Assembly: GCA_937928765.1 (NCBI GenBank)
Contig: CALFVX010000017.1
Coordinates: 1 to 64,000, forward strand
Direction: 5' to 3'
Origin: an uncultured Endomicrobiia bacterium
GTDB taxonomy: Bacteria > Elusimicrobiota > Endomicrobiia > DTEH01
Length of the DNA: 64,000 nt
Each line of letters starts with the position of its first letter. The first letter of the stretch is position 1. A program made the position numbers and the translations under genes. The notes below the pieces were generated by a model that was not told the origin of the DNA, did not search any database, and worked only from the letters and a program-made list of their open reading frames with translations. Below are positions 28,977-37,469 of the stretch, piece by piece.

Positions 28977-29693
28977 CTATTTATCCACAATAGCAATAAA
29001 TTTTGAAATTGAAGAATTGCCTTCAACAATTAACGAAACAATATACAATCCTTTAGTAACAACTTCACCATTTTCATTTTTACCATCCCAGTCTATTGTA
29101 TAAAGCATATCTTTAATTGCAACAGTATCTGCAAGTTTTCTTATTGGTTTACCTGAAAGTGTAAAAATATAAATTTTTACTGGAAAATCTTTATCTTTTA
29201 TCAAATATCTTATCTTAGTAATCTCACCATTTTTAGGACAAAATGGGTTGTTGTAATCAATTTCTAAAGAAATATTATCTTTCAAGCTTACTGCTGATTC
29301 TGTAGTAAAAAACTTATCATTAATTGTTTTTGTATCTGCTAAGATATCATATATTGATAATAACAAAAAATAAGTTGTATTTTCTATAAGAAAACTTTTA
29401 GGAATTTCTTCTCTTACCATATAATTTATAGTATTTTCTGTATTCGTACTACTTAACAAATACCATATTGTGTTACCTGAAAATAAATTTTGTGTAGATG
29501 TTGCAAGTTTTATCTCGTAATATGTGATAACATCATATTTTGTGTATTCAAAAAATACAACAGGATCTCTATTTTTTATCATAACATTAAAATTATTTGA
29601 TGAACCATCAACACCATATGAAATTATCTCTAACGAATATAATGTACTAGCAAAAAAAATTGCTATTAAAAAATATATTATTAGTTTTTTCAT
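28977..29693 (-). CDS. Secreted protein with FlgD-like C-terminal Ig domain
   Basis: A 238-residue protein with a signal peptide (MKKLIIYFLIAIFFASTLYS) and an unrecognised middle. A C-terminal FlgD-type Ig module covers about residues 150-238 (YIFTLSGKPIRKLADT, IDWDGKNENGEVVTKGLYIVSLIVEG). Such modules form the C-terminus of many surface proteins in the FCB and candidate-phylum genomes and resemble type IX sorting tails. I use the ATG at 29693 because it overlaps the pit stop in an ATGA and starts a clean signal peptide; the track start at 29777 lies inside pit. It is followed by the PorV/OmpA gene. Confidence 0.75.
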   Translation of the reverse strand: MKKLIIYFLIAIFFASTLYSLEIISYGVDGSSNNFNVMIKNRDPVVFFEYTKYDVITYYEIKLATSTQNLFSGNTIWYLLSSTNTENTINYMVREEIPKSFLIENTTYFLLLSIYDILADTKTINDKFFTTESAVSLKDNISLEIDYNNPFCPKNGEITKIRYLIKDKDFPVKIYIFTLSGKPIRKLADTVAIKDMLYTIDWDGKNENGEVVTKGLYIVSLIVEGNSSISKFIAIVDK

Positions 29694-30718
29694 AAATTTA
29701 AAACTTTTACTCCTTCTAAGATTATAAAATATAAGAAATACGAAATAATTAATGACAAAGGTATTGTTAAAATCCAAGTTAAAAATATATCTCTACTAAC
29801 AAGCCATTTTACTGCTTTAATTCTTTCTGCTGCACCTGTGCCCATAACTGAAGTAGTAACTACGTGTGTTGTTGACAAAGGTATACCTAATAAAGATGCA
29901 AGATATACAACTATAGTCGAGGTAACCTGTGCAGAAAAACCGTTTATATGTTTTATCCTATAAATATTCATACCAACAGTTTTTATCACACTTAAACCAC
30001 CAAACATTATACCTAAACTTATACTTAAAGCACACAACACTATTATCCATGAAGGAACAAAAAAATTTCCATCTTTTGGATAAGAAATTACTCCTAATAT
30101 CATAAGTCCAAAAGTTAAAATTCCAACATTGCGTTGACCATCATTAGAACCGTGTGCTAACGCACATCCTAAAGAGCTTATAATTTGTAAATTTTTATAA
30201 AAATTGTTTATTTTCAAAGTTGCTTTTCTAGATAAAAAATATGAAATTTTTGTTAGCAAATATGAAAATATGAAAGATATTATTGGTGCAAAAATTAACA
30301 TTGAAAAAATTTTTAATACATTACTCCACCTTACCACATTATACCCAAAAGCAGCAACACTGCTTCCAACAAACCCGCCTATCAAAGCATGTGATGCAGA
30401 AACAGGTATACCAAAAGTTGTACAAATTATGTTCCAAAATATAGAAGTTAATAATGTAGAAAATAAAATAATTATAGCATAACTGTTATCAAAAAAGATA
30501 TTTATCTCTACAATACCAACTGCTATTGTTTTTGCTACTTCTTTACCAAAAAAATATGTTCCTATAAACTCAAATATAGAAGCTAAAATTAACGCTTTTG
30601 TAGGAATCAACGCTCTAGTAGCAACAGGAATAGCAATAAGGTTAGCAGAATTATTATATCCATTTGAAAAACTAAAAATTAAACATAACAAAATTACTAT
30701 AATAATTAAAACTGACAT
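29690..30718 (-). CDS. pit: PiT-family inorganic phosphate transporter
   Basis: A 342-residue membrane protein with about ten helices and the duplicated PiT signature: GYNNSAN near residue 20 and AHGSNDGQRNVGI near 190. It imports metal-phosphate with protons or sodium across the inner membrane. No PhoU-like protein is adjacent, though one often accompanies bacterial Pit. The ATG has no Shine-Dalgarno. Its stop codon overlaps the start of the FlgD-tailed gene. Confidence 0.93.
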   Translation of the reverse strand: MSVLIIIVILLCLIFSFSNGYNNSANLIAIPVATRALIPTKALILASIFEFIGTYFFGKEVAKTIAVGIVEINIFFDNSYAIIILFSTLLTSIFWNIICTTFGIPVSASHALIGGFVGSSVAAFGYNVVRWSNVLKIFSMLIFAPIISFIFSYLLTKISYFLSRKATLKINNFYKNLQIISSLGCALAHGSNDGQRNVGILTFGLMILGVISYPKDGNFFVPSWIIVLCALSISLGIMFGGLSVIKTVGMNIYRIKHINGFSAQVTSTIVVYLASLLGIPLSTTHVVTTSVMGTGAAERIKAVKWLVSRDIFLTWILTIPLSLIISYFLYFIILEGVKVLNL

Positions 30719-30751
30719 AATTTTAAAAATTCAAAAATTAAAACACTTAAA

Positions 30752-31261
30752 TTATTTTTTTAACAACAGATCTTTTATTTTTTCTGCAAACAACTTTGCA
30801 GCAAAAGGGCCTGCTGCAGTAACAATTTTGCCATCAACCTCAACATCTTTTGCTGTATAGTTTACTCCAAATGATTTAATATTCTCAGCTTCAGAAGAAA
30901 ATACAGTAGCTTTTTTACCTTTTAAAACTCCTGCTTTAGCTAATATCATAGGAGCAATACATATAGCTGCTAAAACTTTGTTTTGTTTTACAGCTTCTTG
31001 TGCAATATTATGGGCTAATTTTTTATCAAAATATTCTGTTGCTCCAAAACCTCCTACAAAAATTATCACATCATAATCTTGTACTTTAATATCTTCTATT
31101 GTTTTATCAACCTCTATAGTGGCTCCTAACATACCTTTTGCTATTCCTTTGGAACTACTAAATGTATAAACTTCAAATCCTGATTCAATAAAAATCTCTT
31201 TTGGATGTAAGTATTCTTCATCACGAAAATTATTTTTTGCAATTATCATTGCTATCTTCAT
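30752..31261 (-). CDS. DJ-1/PfpI family protein
   Basis: A 169-residue protein with the flavodoxin-like DJ-1 fold. It contains IFVGGFGATEY and the nucleophile elbow LAAICIAPMILA, where the central cysteine is the catalytic residue. Members include proteases, chaperones and glyoxalase or deglycase-type enzymes; the activity here cannot be told. I use the ATG at 31261, which has AAGGAAGGAT upstream and starts the conserved MKIAMIIAKN. The track start 18 codons earlier reads through this ribosome site. A tiny secreted-peptide ORF lies just upstream. Confidence 0.9.
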   Translation of the reverse strand: MKIAMIIAKNNFRDEEYLHPKEIFIESGFEVYTFSSSKGIAKGMLGATIEVDKTIEDIKVQDYDVIIFVGGFGATEYFDKKLAHNIAQEAVKQNKVLAAICIAPMILAKAGVLKGKKATVFSSEAENIKSFGVNYTAKDVEVDGKIVTAAGPFAAKLFAEKIKDLLLKK

Positions 31262-31268
31262 AATTTTT

Positions 31269-31358
31269 TTATCCTTCCTTGGGAAATATTTTTTTATTAG
31301 ATTTAGCTGAAACAAAAACTATTAAAATAATCATTAAAAATAAAATTATTTTTTTCAT
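31269..31358 (-). CDS. Possible 29-residue signal-peptide-like small protein
   Basis: A short frame too small for the ORF track: ATG, two lysines, a hydrophobic core (IILFLMIILIVFVSA) and a polar tail ending in PKEG. It looks like a signal peptide or single-helix protein. Its stop codon lies inside the DJ-1/PfpI ribosome site region, suggesting coupled translation. There is no clear Shine-Dalgarno. It could also be a remnant of a larger secreted protein. Reality is uncertain. Confidence 0.35.
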   Translation of the reverse strand: MKKIILFLMIILIVFVSAKSNKKIFPKEG

Positions 31359-31368
31359 AATTTTTAAT

Positions 31369-31731
31369 CTAATCTAAAAATTGTATCCCAAAATCAATCA
31401 TATCACTATCATCCCATACTTTAAACCATTTTATCTCATATTGATGCTCAATTTTTTTGCCTTCTATTTCTGTATAAATTTTCCCTTGAGAAATAATCTC
31501 TATAACTTTATCTAATTCATAAATATAACAATTATTATTTTTCTTACATATAATATAATCATTTATAGGATAAAACTCACAATTTTCACAACAAAATGTT
31601 TTATAAAAAGTAATCTTCATACCTTTAGCAGAAATATTTCTAATCCACACTGGAATTTTTTTTGCACTTTTTGAAGATATTAACACTGCCTCTGCTATTA
31701 TAGGTCTTCTATCAAACTTTCTTCTTTCCAT
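31369..31731 (-). CDS. PilZ domain protein with cysteine-rich insert
   Basis: A 120-residue PilZ protein with the c-di-GMP motifs RRKFDRR at residues 3-9 (RxxxR) and NISAKGM at 32-38 (NxSxxG), so it should bind c-di-GMP. Between the strands it has five cysteines: Cys47, 48, 51, 62 and 68. That spacing could hold a metal site or be redox sensitive and is not part of the normal fold. No active GGDEF gene is in the window; the only GGDEF-like domain, at 20184, is degenerate. It precedes the small-peptide and DJ-1 genes. Confidence 0.85.
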   Translation of the reverse strand: MERRKFDRRPIIAEAVLISSKSAKKIPVWIRNISAKGMKITFYKTFCCENCEFYPINDYIICKKNNNCYIYELDKVIEIISQGKIYTEIEGKKIEHQYEIKWFKVWDDSDMIDFGIQFLD

Positions 31732-31742
31732 ATAATTTATCT

Positions 31743-32438
31743 TTAAAATGCTGCTATTAAAGCAAATATTGAAATTATTAATGTTGTCAATACTAGATAC
31801 GGAGATTTAGTAATTCTTTTCAAGTTTGGATCTTTTATTTCAGAAATATTTTGGAGTCTCTGCTCTTCTTTAATTTCTAAAATTTCTCTTTTTAACCCAT
31901 CTATTTTTTTATTCAATGTTTCTATATCATTAATTTCTGATTTTTCTTTTATTTCGTAATCTATAGTTTCTTTTTTTTGACTAAAATTCTTATCTAAGAC
32001 TACTATATCTTTACTTCTTTCAATTGTTTCAATTCTTTCTTGTAACTCAATATTATCTTTCTTTATATTTGATATTTCTGTTGAAAGACTCTCAATTTTT
32101 TTTAACAAATCTAAAATGTCATTATTTAACTTTTCTATTTTGCGGTTTAATTCTATTAATGAAGAAGAAGTTTCTTTTACATCTTGTGTGTTAATCTCAA
32201 GTTGAGTGTTAATTTTATCTAATTCTTTATTGTAATATTCTATTTGTTTTGCTAAATCTTTAATTTTTGATTTTAAAGAAGAGATCTCTTGATAAGATCT
32301 ATCTATTGTGGTAGTTTGTTGTGTAGATGATGCTTGTGTAGGTTGAGAAAAAGAAAAATTAAAATTTATTACTACAATGATAAATATGATAAAAAAAATT
32401 TGAAATCTTCTGGTAATTCTGCAATAAATATTTTGCAT
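31743..32438 (-). CDS. Exported coiled-coil protein with C-terminal helix
   Basis: A 231-residue protein I do not recognise. It has a hydrophobic signal or anchor at about residues 13-30, coiled coil over about 48-205 (Lys/Glu/Ile/Leu heptads) and a terminal helix SPYLVLTTLIISIFALIAAF. With both ends hydrophobic it may form a rod anchored in the inner membrane. The start lies 67 nt inside rluD and has its own Shine-Dalgarno (CAGGGAG, 6 nt spacing), which supports it. It is followed 11 nt later by the PilZ gene. Confidence 0.7.
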   Translation of the reverse strand: MQNIYCRITRRFQIFFIIFIIVVINFNFSFSQPTQASSTQQTTTIDRSYQEISSLKSKIKDLAKQIEYYNKELDKINTQLEINTQDVKETSSSLIELNRKIEKLNNDILDLLKKIESLSTEISNIKKDNIELQERIETIERSKDIVVLDKNFSQKKETIDYEIKEKSEINDIETLNKKIDGLKREILEIKEEQRLQNISEIKDPNLKRITKSPYLVLTTLIISIFALIAAF

Positions 32439-33289
32439 TTTTTACTCCCTGGGTAAAAAAATTCTATAGAATAGGCATGTAACATCATCCTAGGAACTTT
32501 TTTATCAATTATTTTTTCTTCTCCACCATAGATTTTATCACCTATTATTGGATGACCTATGAATTTTAAGTGTGTTCTGATTTGATGTGTCCTACCAGTT
32601 TTTGGATACAACTCTAAATATGAAAATGTTTTTGTATAAGAAAGAACTTTAAATTTTGTTTCTGCTTTTTTACCCAAAAAATTTATTTTTGATAAATTTT
32701 TTTCTTTTTTTATTGGCGCTAAAATTTCTCCTTCAGAAATTTTTACTTCGCCAGAAACTATTGAACGGTAAATCTTTCTTATTTCTCTTTTCTGAAATTG
32801 TTCTGAAAGAATAAATTGCATTTGTGGCGTTTTTGCTATAAGTAAAACTCCCGAAGTTTCTCTATCTAGCCTGTGAACTAAAAATGGCCTGTTTAAAAAC
32901 CAGTTTTTATTTTTCAAAGAAGGAAATTTTTCTATTAAAATATCTATTAAAGTAATTTCTTTATCAAACTTTTTTGCAGGATGTACTTTTAAAAATGGCG
33001 GTTTATTAATAACCATCAAATCATCATCCTCATAGATCACATCTAAATTTTTCAATTCAAGATTTTTTTCTTCAATAAAATCTTTTCTTTCAGGAAGGAT
33101 AACTTCAATTTCATCACCAAAATTAACTTTTTTATCAGGTTCTACATACTTGTTATTAATTTTTACCATTTTGTTTTTACAAAGATCTTTAATATATTCT
33201 CTTGAATATTCTTTTAAAACTTCTTTTAAATATTTATCAACTCTTTTATCTTTTATATCTTCAGCTATTTTGAAACATCTCTTTTCCAT
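32372..33289 (-). CDS. rluD: RluD/RluA-family pseudouridine synthase
   Basis: A 305-residue enzyme. An S4 RNA-binding domain covers residues about 14-66 and the RluA catalytic domain follows, with HRLDRETSGVLLIAK at 139-153 and catalytic Asp142, then GRTHQIRTHLKFIGHPIIGD. It isomerises uridines in 23S rRNA. The length is normal. It overlaps lgt by 25 nt and the coiled-coil gene by 67 nt, forming a compact lspA-lgt-rluD run, an arrangement seen in many bacteria. Confidence 0.93.
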   Translation of the reverse strand: MEKRCFKIAEDIKDKRVDKYLKEVLKEYSREYIKDLCKNKMVKINNKYVEPDKKVNFGDEIEVILPERKDFIEEKNLELKNLDVIYEDDDLMVINKPPFLKVHPAKKFDKEITLIDILIEKFPSLKNKNWFLNRPFLVHRLDRETSGVLLIAKTPQMQFILSEQFQKREIRKIYRSIVSGEVKISEGEILAPIKKEKNLSKINFLGKKAETKFKVLSYTKTFSYLELYPKTGRTHQIRTHLKFIGHPIIGDKIYGGEEKIIDKKVPRMMLHAYSIEFFYPGSKKCKIFIAELPEDFKFFLSYLSL

Positions 33290-34044
33290 TTTTTAATATA
33301 AAATATTAATAAAAAAAACAATGAAAAAACTATTATACTTATAAACTGAGAAGGATAAAGCCCTAATATCAAGCTACCTCTATCATCTCCACGAATAAAT
33401 TCGTTTAGAAATCTAAAAAAAGAATAAATCATTGCTCCTAAAAAAAATATTCTATACTTTAACAATTTTTTTTGTAACAAAAAATGCGTGATTAAAAAAA
33501 TTATAAAAGCATATAAAGACTCAAACAATTGCGTAGGAAAAATTTTTACTCCTATAGGAGCTAAAGACTCAGGATGAAAAAAAACAACGCCTAAAAAATC
33601 CAAACTTTGATGAACTTCTTTACCATAACAACATCCAGCACAAAAACATCCTATCCTACCTATACTTAAACCTAAATATAAAGCAGGTGTAAGAATATCC
33701 ATTACAAAAAGCAAATCTTGTCTATTTAATAAAGTATAAATTATTCCAAAAATTAATCCTGAAAAAAATCCTCCATAAAAAACTAAACCGCCTTGCCAAA
33801 TTTTTATTACAGATAAAATATCTGTCTTGTAATAATCAAAATTTAAAATTACATATAGCAACCTACCACCTAATAATCCCACTAAAACACAAAAAAATAT
33901 CAAATTACTTAAAAATCTCCAATTAAGATTTCTTTTTAATGCTTGATATTTAACATAATTATAAGCAAAGATCACTCCCAAAGCAACAAAAAATCCATAA
34001 GTCCTTAAAGTTAAACTTCCTATTCTTAAAAGAGTTGGAAACAT
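33265..34044 (-). CDS. lgt: Prolipoprotein diacylglyceryl transferase
   Basis: A 259-residue membrane enzyme with about seven helices and the Lgt signature GRIGCFCAGCCYGK at residues about 128-141. Also present are YGGFFSG and the C-terminal RFLNEFIRGDDRGS. It transfers diacylglycerol from phosphatidylglycerol to the lipobox cysteine, the first step in lipoprotein maturation. The substrates in this window include Pal and the M23 lipoprotein. It overlaps lspA by 19 nt and rluD by 25 nt. Confidence 0.95.
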   Translation of the reverse strand: MFPTLLRIGSLTLRTYGFFVALGVIFAYNYVKYQALKRNLNWRFLSNLIFFCVLVGLLGGRLLYVILNFDYYKTDILSVIKIWQGGLVFYGGFFSGLIFGIIYTLLNRQDLLFVMDILTPALYLGLSIGRIGCFCAGCCYGKEVHQSLDFLGVVFFHPESLAPIGVKIFPTQLFESLYAFIIFLITHFLLQKKLLKYRIFFLGAMIYSFFRFLNEFIRGDDRGSLILGLYPSQFISIIVFSLFFLLIFYIKKWKRDVSK

Positions 34045-34529
34045 TTTTTGTCATCCTTTAAACTTTTTATTACCTTTACAAAATACTTAATTATCATAAT
34101 CCACACACCAATAAAAACATAACTATCAGCAAGATTAAAAACAGGCCATATGTTTTTATAATTGAATTGTAAATCAATAAAATCTATAACTTTACCTAAG
34201 AAAATTCTATCAATCAAATTCCCTATACCACCACAAAAAATAAATGTGATCACAAAATTACCCAAATTTTCTCCTAAATCATTTCTAATACTTTTTGCAT
34301 AGATTATTAATATCAAAAGAACTATAACTATTACTATTGAAAAAAAGAAATTGAACCCTTCAAAAAATCCAAAAACAATACCTGTATTTGTTGTATATGT
34401 AAATGCAAGAAAAGAGGTTATTTGTTTTGTCTGATAAAGAACAAAATTTTTCCTTATTAAAAACTTACTTATTTGATCTAAAAAAATTAAAAAAAAACAC
34501 AAAATATAAAATTTTAATTTTTTTTCCAT
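34026..34529 (-). CDS. lspA: Signal peptidase II
   Basis: A 167-residue four-helix aspartic protease that removes lipoprotein signal peptides after Lgt acts. The conserved blocks are FLIFLDQISKF, GGIGNLIDRIFLGKVIDFIDL (first catalytic Asp) and VFNLADSYVFIGV (second catalytic Asp). It lies 15 nt after ileS. The ileS-lspA order is common in bacteria, and lgt follows directly, giving a lipoprotein maturation pair. Confidence 0.96.
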   Translation of the reverse strand: MEKKLKFYILCFFLIFLDQISKFLIRKNFVLYQTKQITSFLAFTYTTNTGIVFGFFEGFNFFFSIVIVIVLLILIIYAKSIRNDLGENLGNFVITFIFCGGIGNLIDRIFLGKVIDFIDLQFNYKNIWPVFNLADSYVFIGVWIMIIKYFVKVIKSLKDDKKCFQLF

Positions 34530-34544
34530 ACTTATTTTTATTTC

Positions 34545-37352
34545 TCAATCAAATATTGCTTCCTCACATTTTTCACAAACACCTTTCTCTGTCAACTTTT
34601 CGTAATAGACCCAGCATCTTGGACACTTCACACCATCAAATTTTTTAACTTTTATTTCAAAATATTTTTCTTGTCTTTTGCTATCATACTCAACTTTCAA
34701 AGATGAAACTATAAAAATCTGTTTTAACAAATTAGAATACTTTTCAACTATAGATTTTAAATCATCATCATAAATTTTCAACTCAACTTCTGCTTCAAGA
34801 GAACTTCCAACAATATTTTCTTTTCTTAACTTTTCTAAAGCTATATTTACTTCATCGCGCAACTGTAAAATTTTTTTCATTTCAGACTCAATAGTAGAAT
34901 TCTTAAATTTTTTTAATTCTTTAAAATCAAAATTTACTAAAAATATACTTTCTTTATTTACTAAACCCATTGACTTTGCTTCTTGCCATGCTTCCTCAGA
35001 TGTAAAACTTAATATTGGAGAAATTAATGGTAAAACTGAAATAAGAATTTTATATAGAACAAACTGTGAACCCCTTCTGTATGGAGAGTCTTTTTTATAA
35101 GTATAAAGTTTATCCTTTAAAATATCAAAATAAAAATTTGACAACTCTTTAATAAAAAAGTTGCTTATAACATTTATTACATTATAAAATTTATATTCTT
35201 CATAACAGGAGATAACCTCCTCTACAATATCTGATAATCTTGATAACATATATTCGTCTAAAAAATCAAACTTATACTCTTTAAATTCAATATTAAAATC
35301 ATAAAGGTTGCCAATAATGTATCTTATAGTATTTCTTATTTTTCTATAATTCTCAACCAACCTGTCTAAAATCTCTTTTGAAATTCTAATATCTTCAGAG
35401 TAATCAGCAGAAGCGCTCCATAACCTTAAAATTTCTGCTCCATGATGTTTTATTATTTCCTGTGGGAAAACAACATTTCCTAACGATTTTGACATCTTTT
35501 TCCCTTCGCCATCTACTACGAACCCGTGAGTTAAAACAATACTATATGGTGCTTGCGCCTCACAAGCAGAAGAAACTATTAAAGAAACCTGAAACCAACC
35601 TCTATGTTGGTCAGAACCTTCAAGATACATTATATCTTTAGACGAAATTTTGGAAATATAAGCTGTGGAATGTGAAGTATAAAGTATTTTGTATGAAACA
35701 GAAGAGTCATACCATACATCAAAAATATCTTTTTCTTTTTTAAATTCATTACTACCACATCTTTTACATACAAAATCTTTTGGTAAAAAGTCTCTTACAT
35801 CTCTTATAAACCAACTATCTGAACCTTCTTTTGAAAATATTTCTTCAACTTTTTCTAAAATCTCTTTATCAATATAAACTTCATCACAACTTTTACAATA
35901 AACTGCAGGTATAGGAACACCCCAGTATCTCTGTCTTGATAAACACCAATCAGGTCTAAGTTGCACCATTGAAGAAATACGGTTTTCACCATATTCTGGT
36001 ATCCATCTGACAGATTTAATATTTTCTAGAATTCTATGTCTTAGATTTTTATGGTCAATAACTAAAAACCATTGTTCTGTTGAACGAAAAATTACTGGTT
36101 TTTTACACCTCCAACAATGTGGATAAGAATGTTTGATTTTTCCACTAAAAAGTAATAACCCTTTTTCTCTTAAATAATTAATTATTATACCGTTTGCGTT
36201 AAATACTTGTTCACCAAAAATTTTTAATTCTAAATTTTTTAATTTTTCATCTGCAAATTTTCCTTTATCATCTACAGGTGAATAAATTTCAAGATTATTC
36301 TTTATACCAAGATGATAATCTTCTTCTCCATGACCCGGAGCTATGTGTATCACACCAGTACCATCATCAACAGAAACATTTTCATAAGGAATACAATAAG
36401 AAATTTTCTCAATAAAAGGATGTTTGCATAAAGTGGTTTTTTGTTTATCTTCATCTGCTATATCAGAACCATAAATTTCATAAATAAATTCTAAATTTTT
36501 AGATAAAACCTTTTGTATTTCTTCCGCCCTACTTTTCATAAAAATAAGATATTCTTCATTGTTTTTTGCTACAACATATTTTACATCAGGTTTTATTGCT
36601 AAAGCTAAATTTGCAGGTAATGTCCATGGAGTAGTCGTCCAGATTAAAATATATAATTTATCCTTCGGTATTTCTAAGTTAGATTTTAATTTTTCTACGG
36701 GAAATTTAACAAATATAGAATCCGATATTTTATCTTCATACTCAACTTCAGCTTCTGCTAATGATGTCTCACAGTGGATACACCAATAAACAGGTTTCTT
36801 ACGCTTTATAATATATCCTTCTTCAACCAATTTTTTAAATGTTGAAATAATATTTTTTTCATATAAAGGATCCATTGTCAAGTACGGTTTATCCCATTCG
36901 GCTAAAATCCCTAATCTTATAAATTCTTCTTTCTGTATTTCTATATACTTTTTAGCATAGTCTTTCGCTTTTTTTCTAAATTCAACTTGTGAAATTTGAT
37001 CTTTTGTAATCTTTAACTCTTTCAATAACTGATATTCGATTGGTAAGCCGTGGCAATCCCAGCCTGGAATATAAGGTGAATAGTATCCCTGCATTGATTT
37101 GTATTTTATTACTATATCTTTCAAAATCTTATTCAATGAATGACCTATATGTATATGTCCGTTTGCATATGGAGGCCCATCGTGTAAAACAAATATTTTT
37201 TTCCCTTCGTTATTTTTTAAAATTTTTTCATAAATTTTATTTTCCTGCCAAAACTTTATAATCTGGAGTTCTTTTTGAGAAAGGTTTGCTTTCATCGAAA
37301 AATTTGTCTTAGGAAGGTTTACAGTCTTTGAATAATCTATCTCTTGTTGCAT
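34545..37352 (-). CDS. ileS: Isoleucyl-tRNA synthetase
   Basis: A 935-residue class I synthetase. It has the HIGH-type GHIHIGHS near residue 70, the editing domain (WTTTPWTLPANLALA), KKMSKSLGN near residue 600 and a C-terminal zinc finger CPRCW...CEKCEE, so it is the bacterial type with C-terminal zinc. I use the ATG at 37352, which has GAGGAG 7 nt upstream. The track start is a TTG that overlaps this ribosome site. No T-box was seen in the 100 nt upstream. Confidence 0.97.
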   Translation of the reverse strand: MQQEIDYSKTVNLPKTNFSMKANLSQKELQIIKFWQENKIYEKILKNNEGKKIFVLHDGPPYANGHIHIGHSLNKILKDIVIKYKSMQGYYSPYIPGWDCHGLPIEYQLLKELKITKDQISQVEFRKKAKDYAKKYIEIQKEEFIRLGILAEWDKPYLTMDPLYEKNIISTFKKLVEEGYIIKRKKPVYWCIHCETSLAEAEVEYEDKISDSIFVKFPVEKLKSNLEIPKDKLYILIWTTTPWTLPANLALAIKPDVKYVVAKNNEEYLIFMKSRAEEIQKVLSKNLEFIYEIYGSDIADEDKQKTTLCKHPFIEKISYCIPYENVSVDDGTGVIHIAPGHGEEDYHLGIKNNLEIYSPVDDKGKFADEKLKNLELKIFGEQVFNANGIIINYLREKGLLLFSGKIKHSYPHCWRCKKPVIFRSTEQWFLVIDHKNLRHRILENIKSVRWIPEYGENRISSMVQLRPDWCLSRQRYWGVPIPAVYCKSCDEVYIDKEILEKVEEIFSKEGSDSWFIRDVRDFLPKDFVCKRCGSNEFKKEKDIFDVWYDSSVSYKILYTSHSTAYISKISSKDIMYLEGSDQHRGWFQVSLIVSSACEAQAPYSIVLTHGFVVDGEGKKMSKSLGNVVFPQEIIKHHGAEILRLWSASADYSEDIRISKEILDRLVENYRKIRNTIRYIIGNLYDFNIEFKEYKFDFLDEYMLSRLSDIVEEVISCYEEYKFYNVINVISNFFIKELSNFYFDILKDKLYTYKKDSPYRRGSQFVLYKILISVLPLISPILSFTSEEAWQEAKSMGLVNKESIFLVNFDFKELKKFKNSTIESEMKKILQLRDEVNIALEKLRKENIVGSSLEAEVELKIYDDDLKSIVEKYSNLLKQIFIVSSLKVEYDSKRQEKYFEIKVKKFDGVKCPRCWVYYEKLTEKGVCEKCEEAIFD

Positions 37353-37469
37353 AAAATTGTTCTCCTCAATCAATCTATAGCTAAAATATTTTTTATTAAT
37401 CTATCATAAATAAAAATAAAATATTATATAAAATTTTATTCAAAATCAAGTTTTTTATCTTTTGGAATA

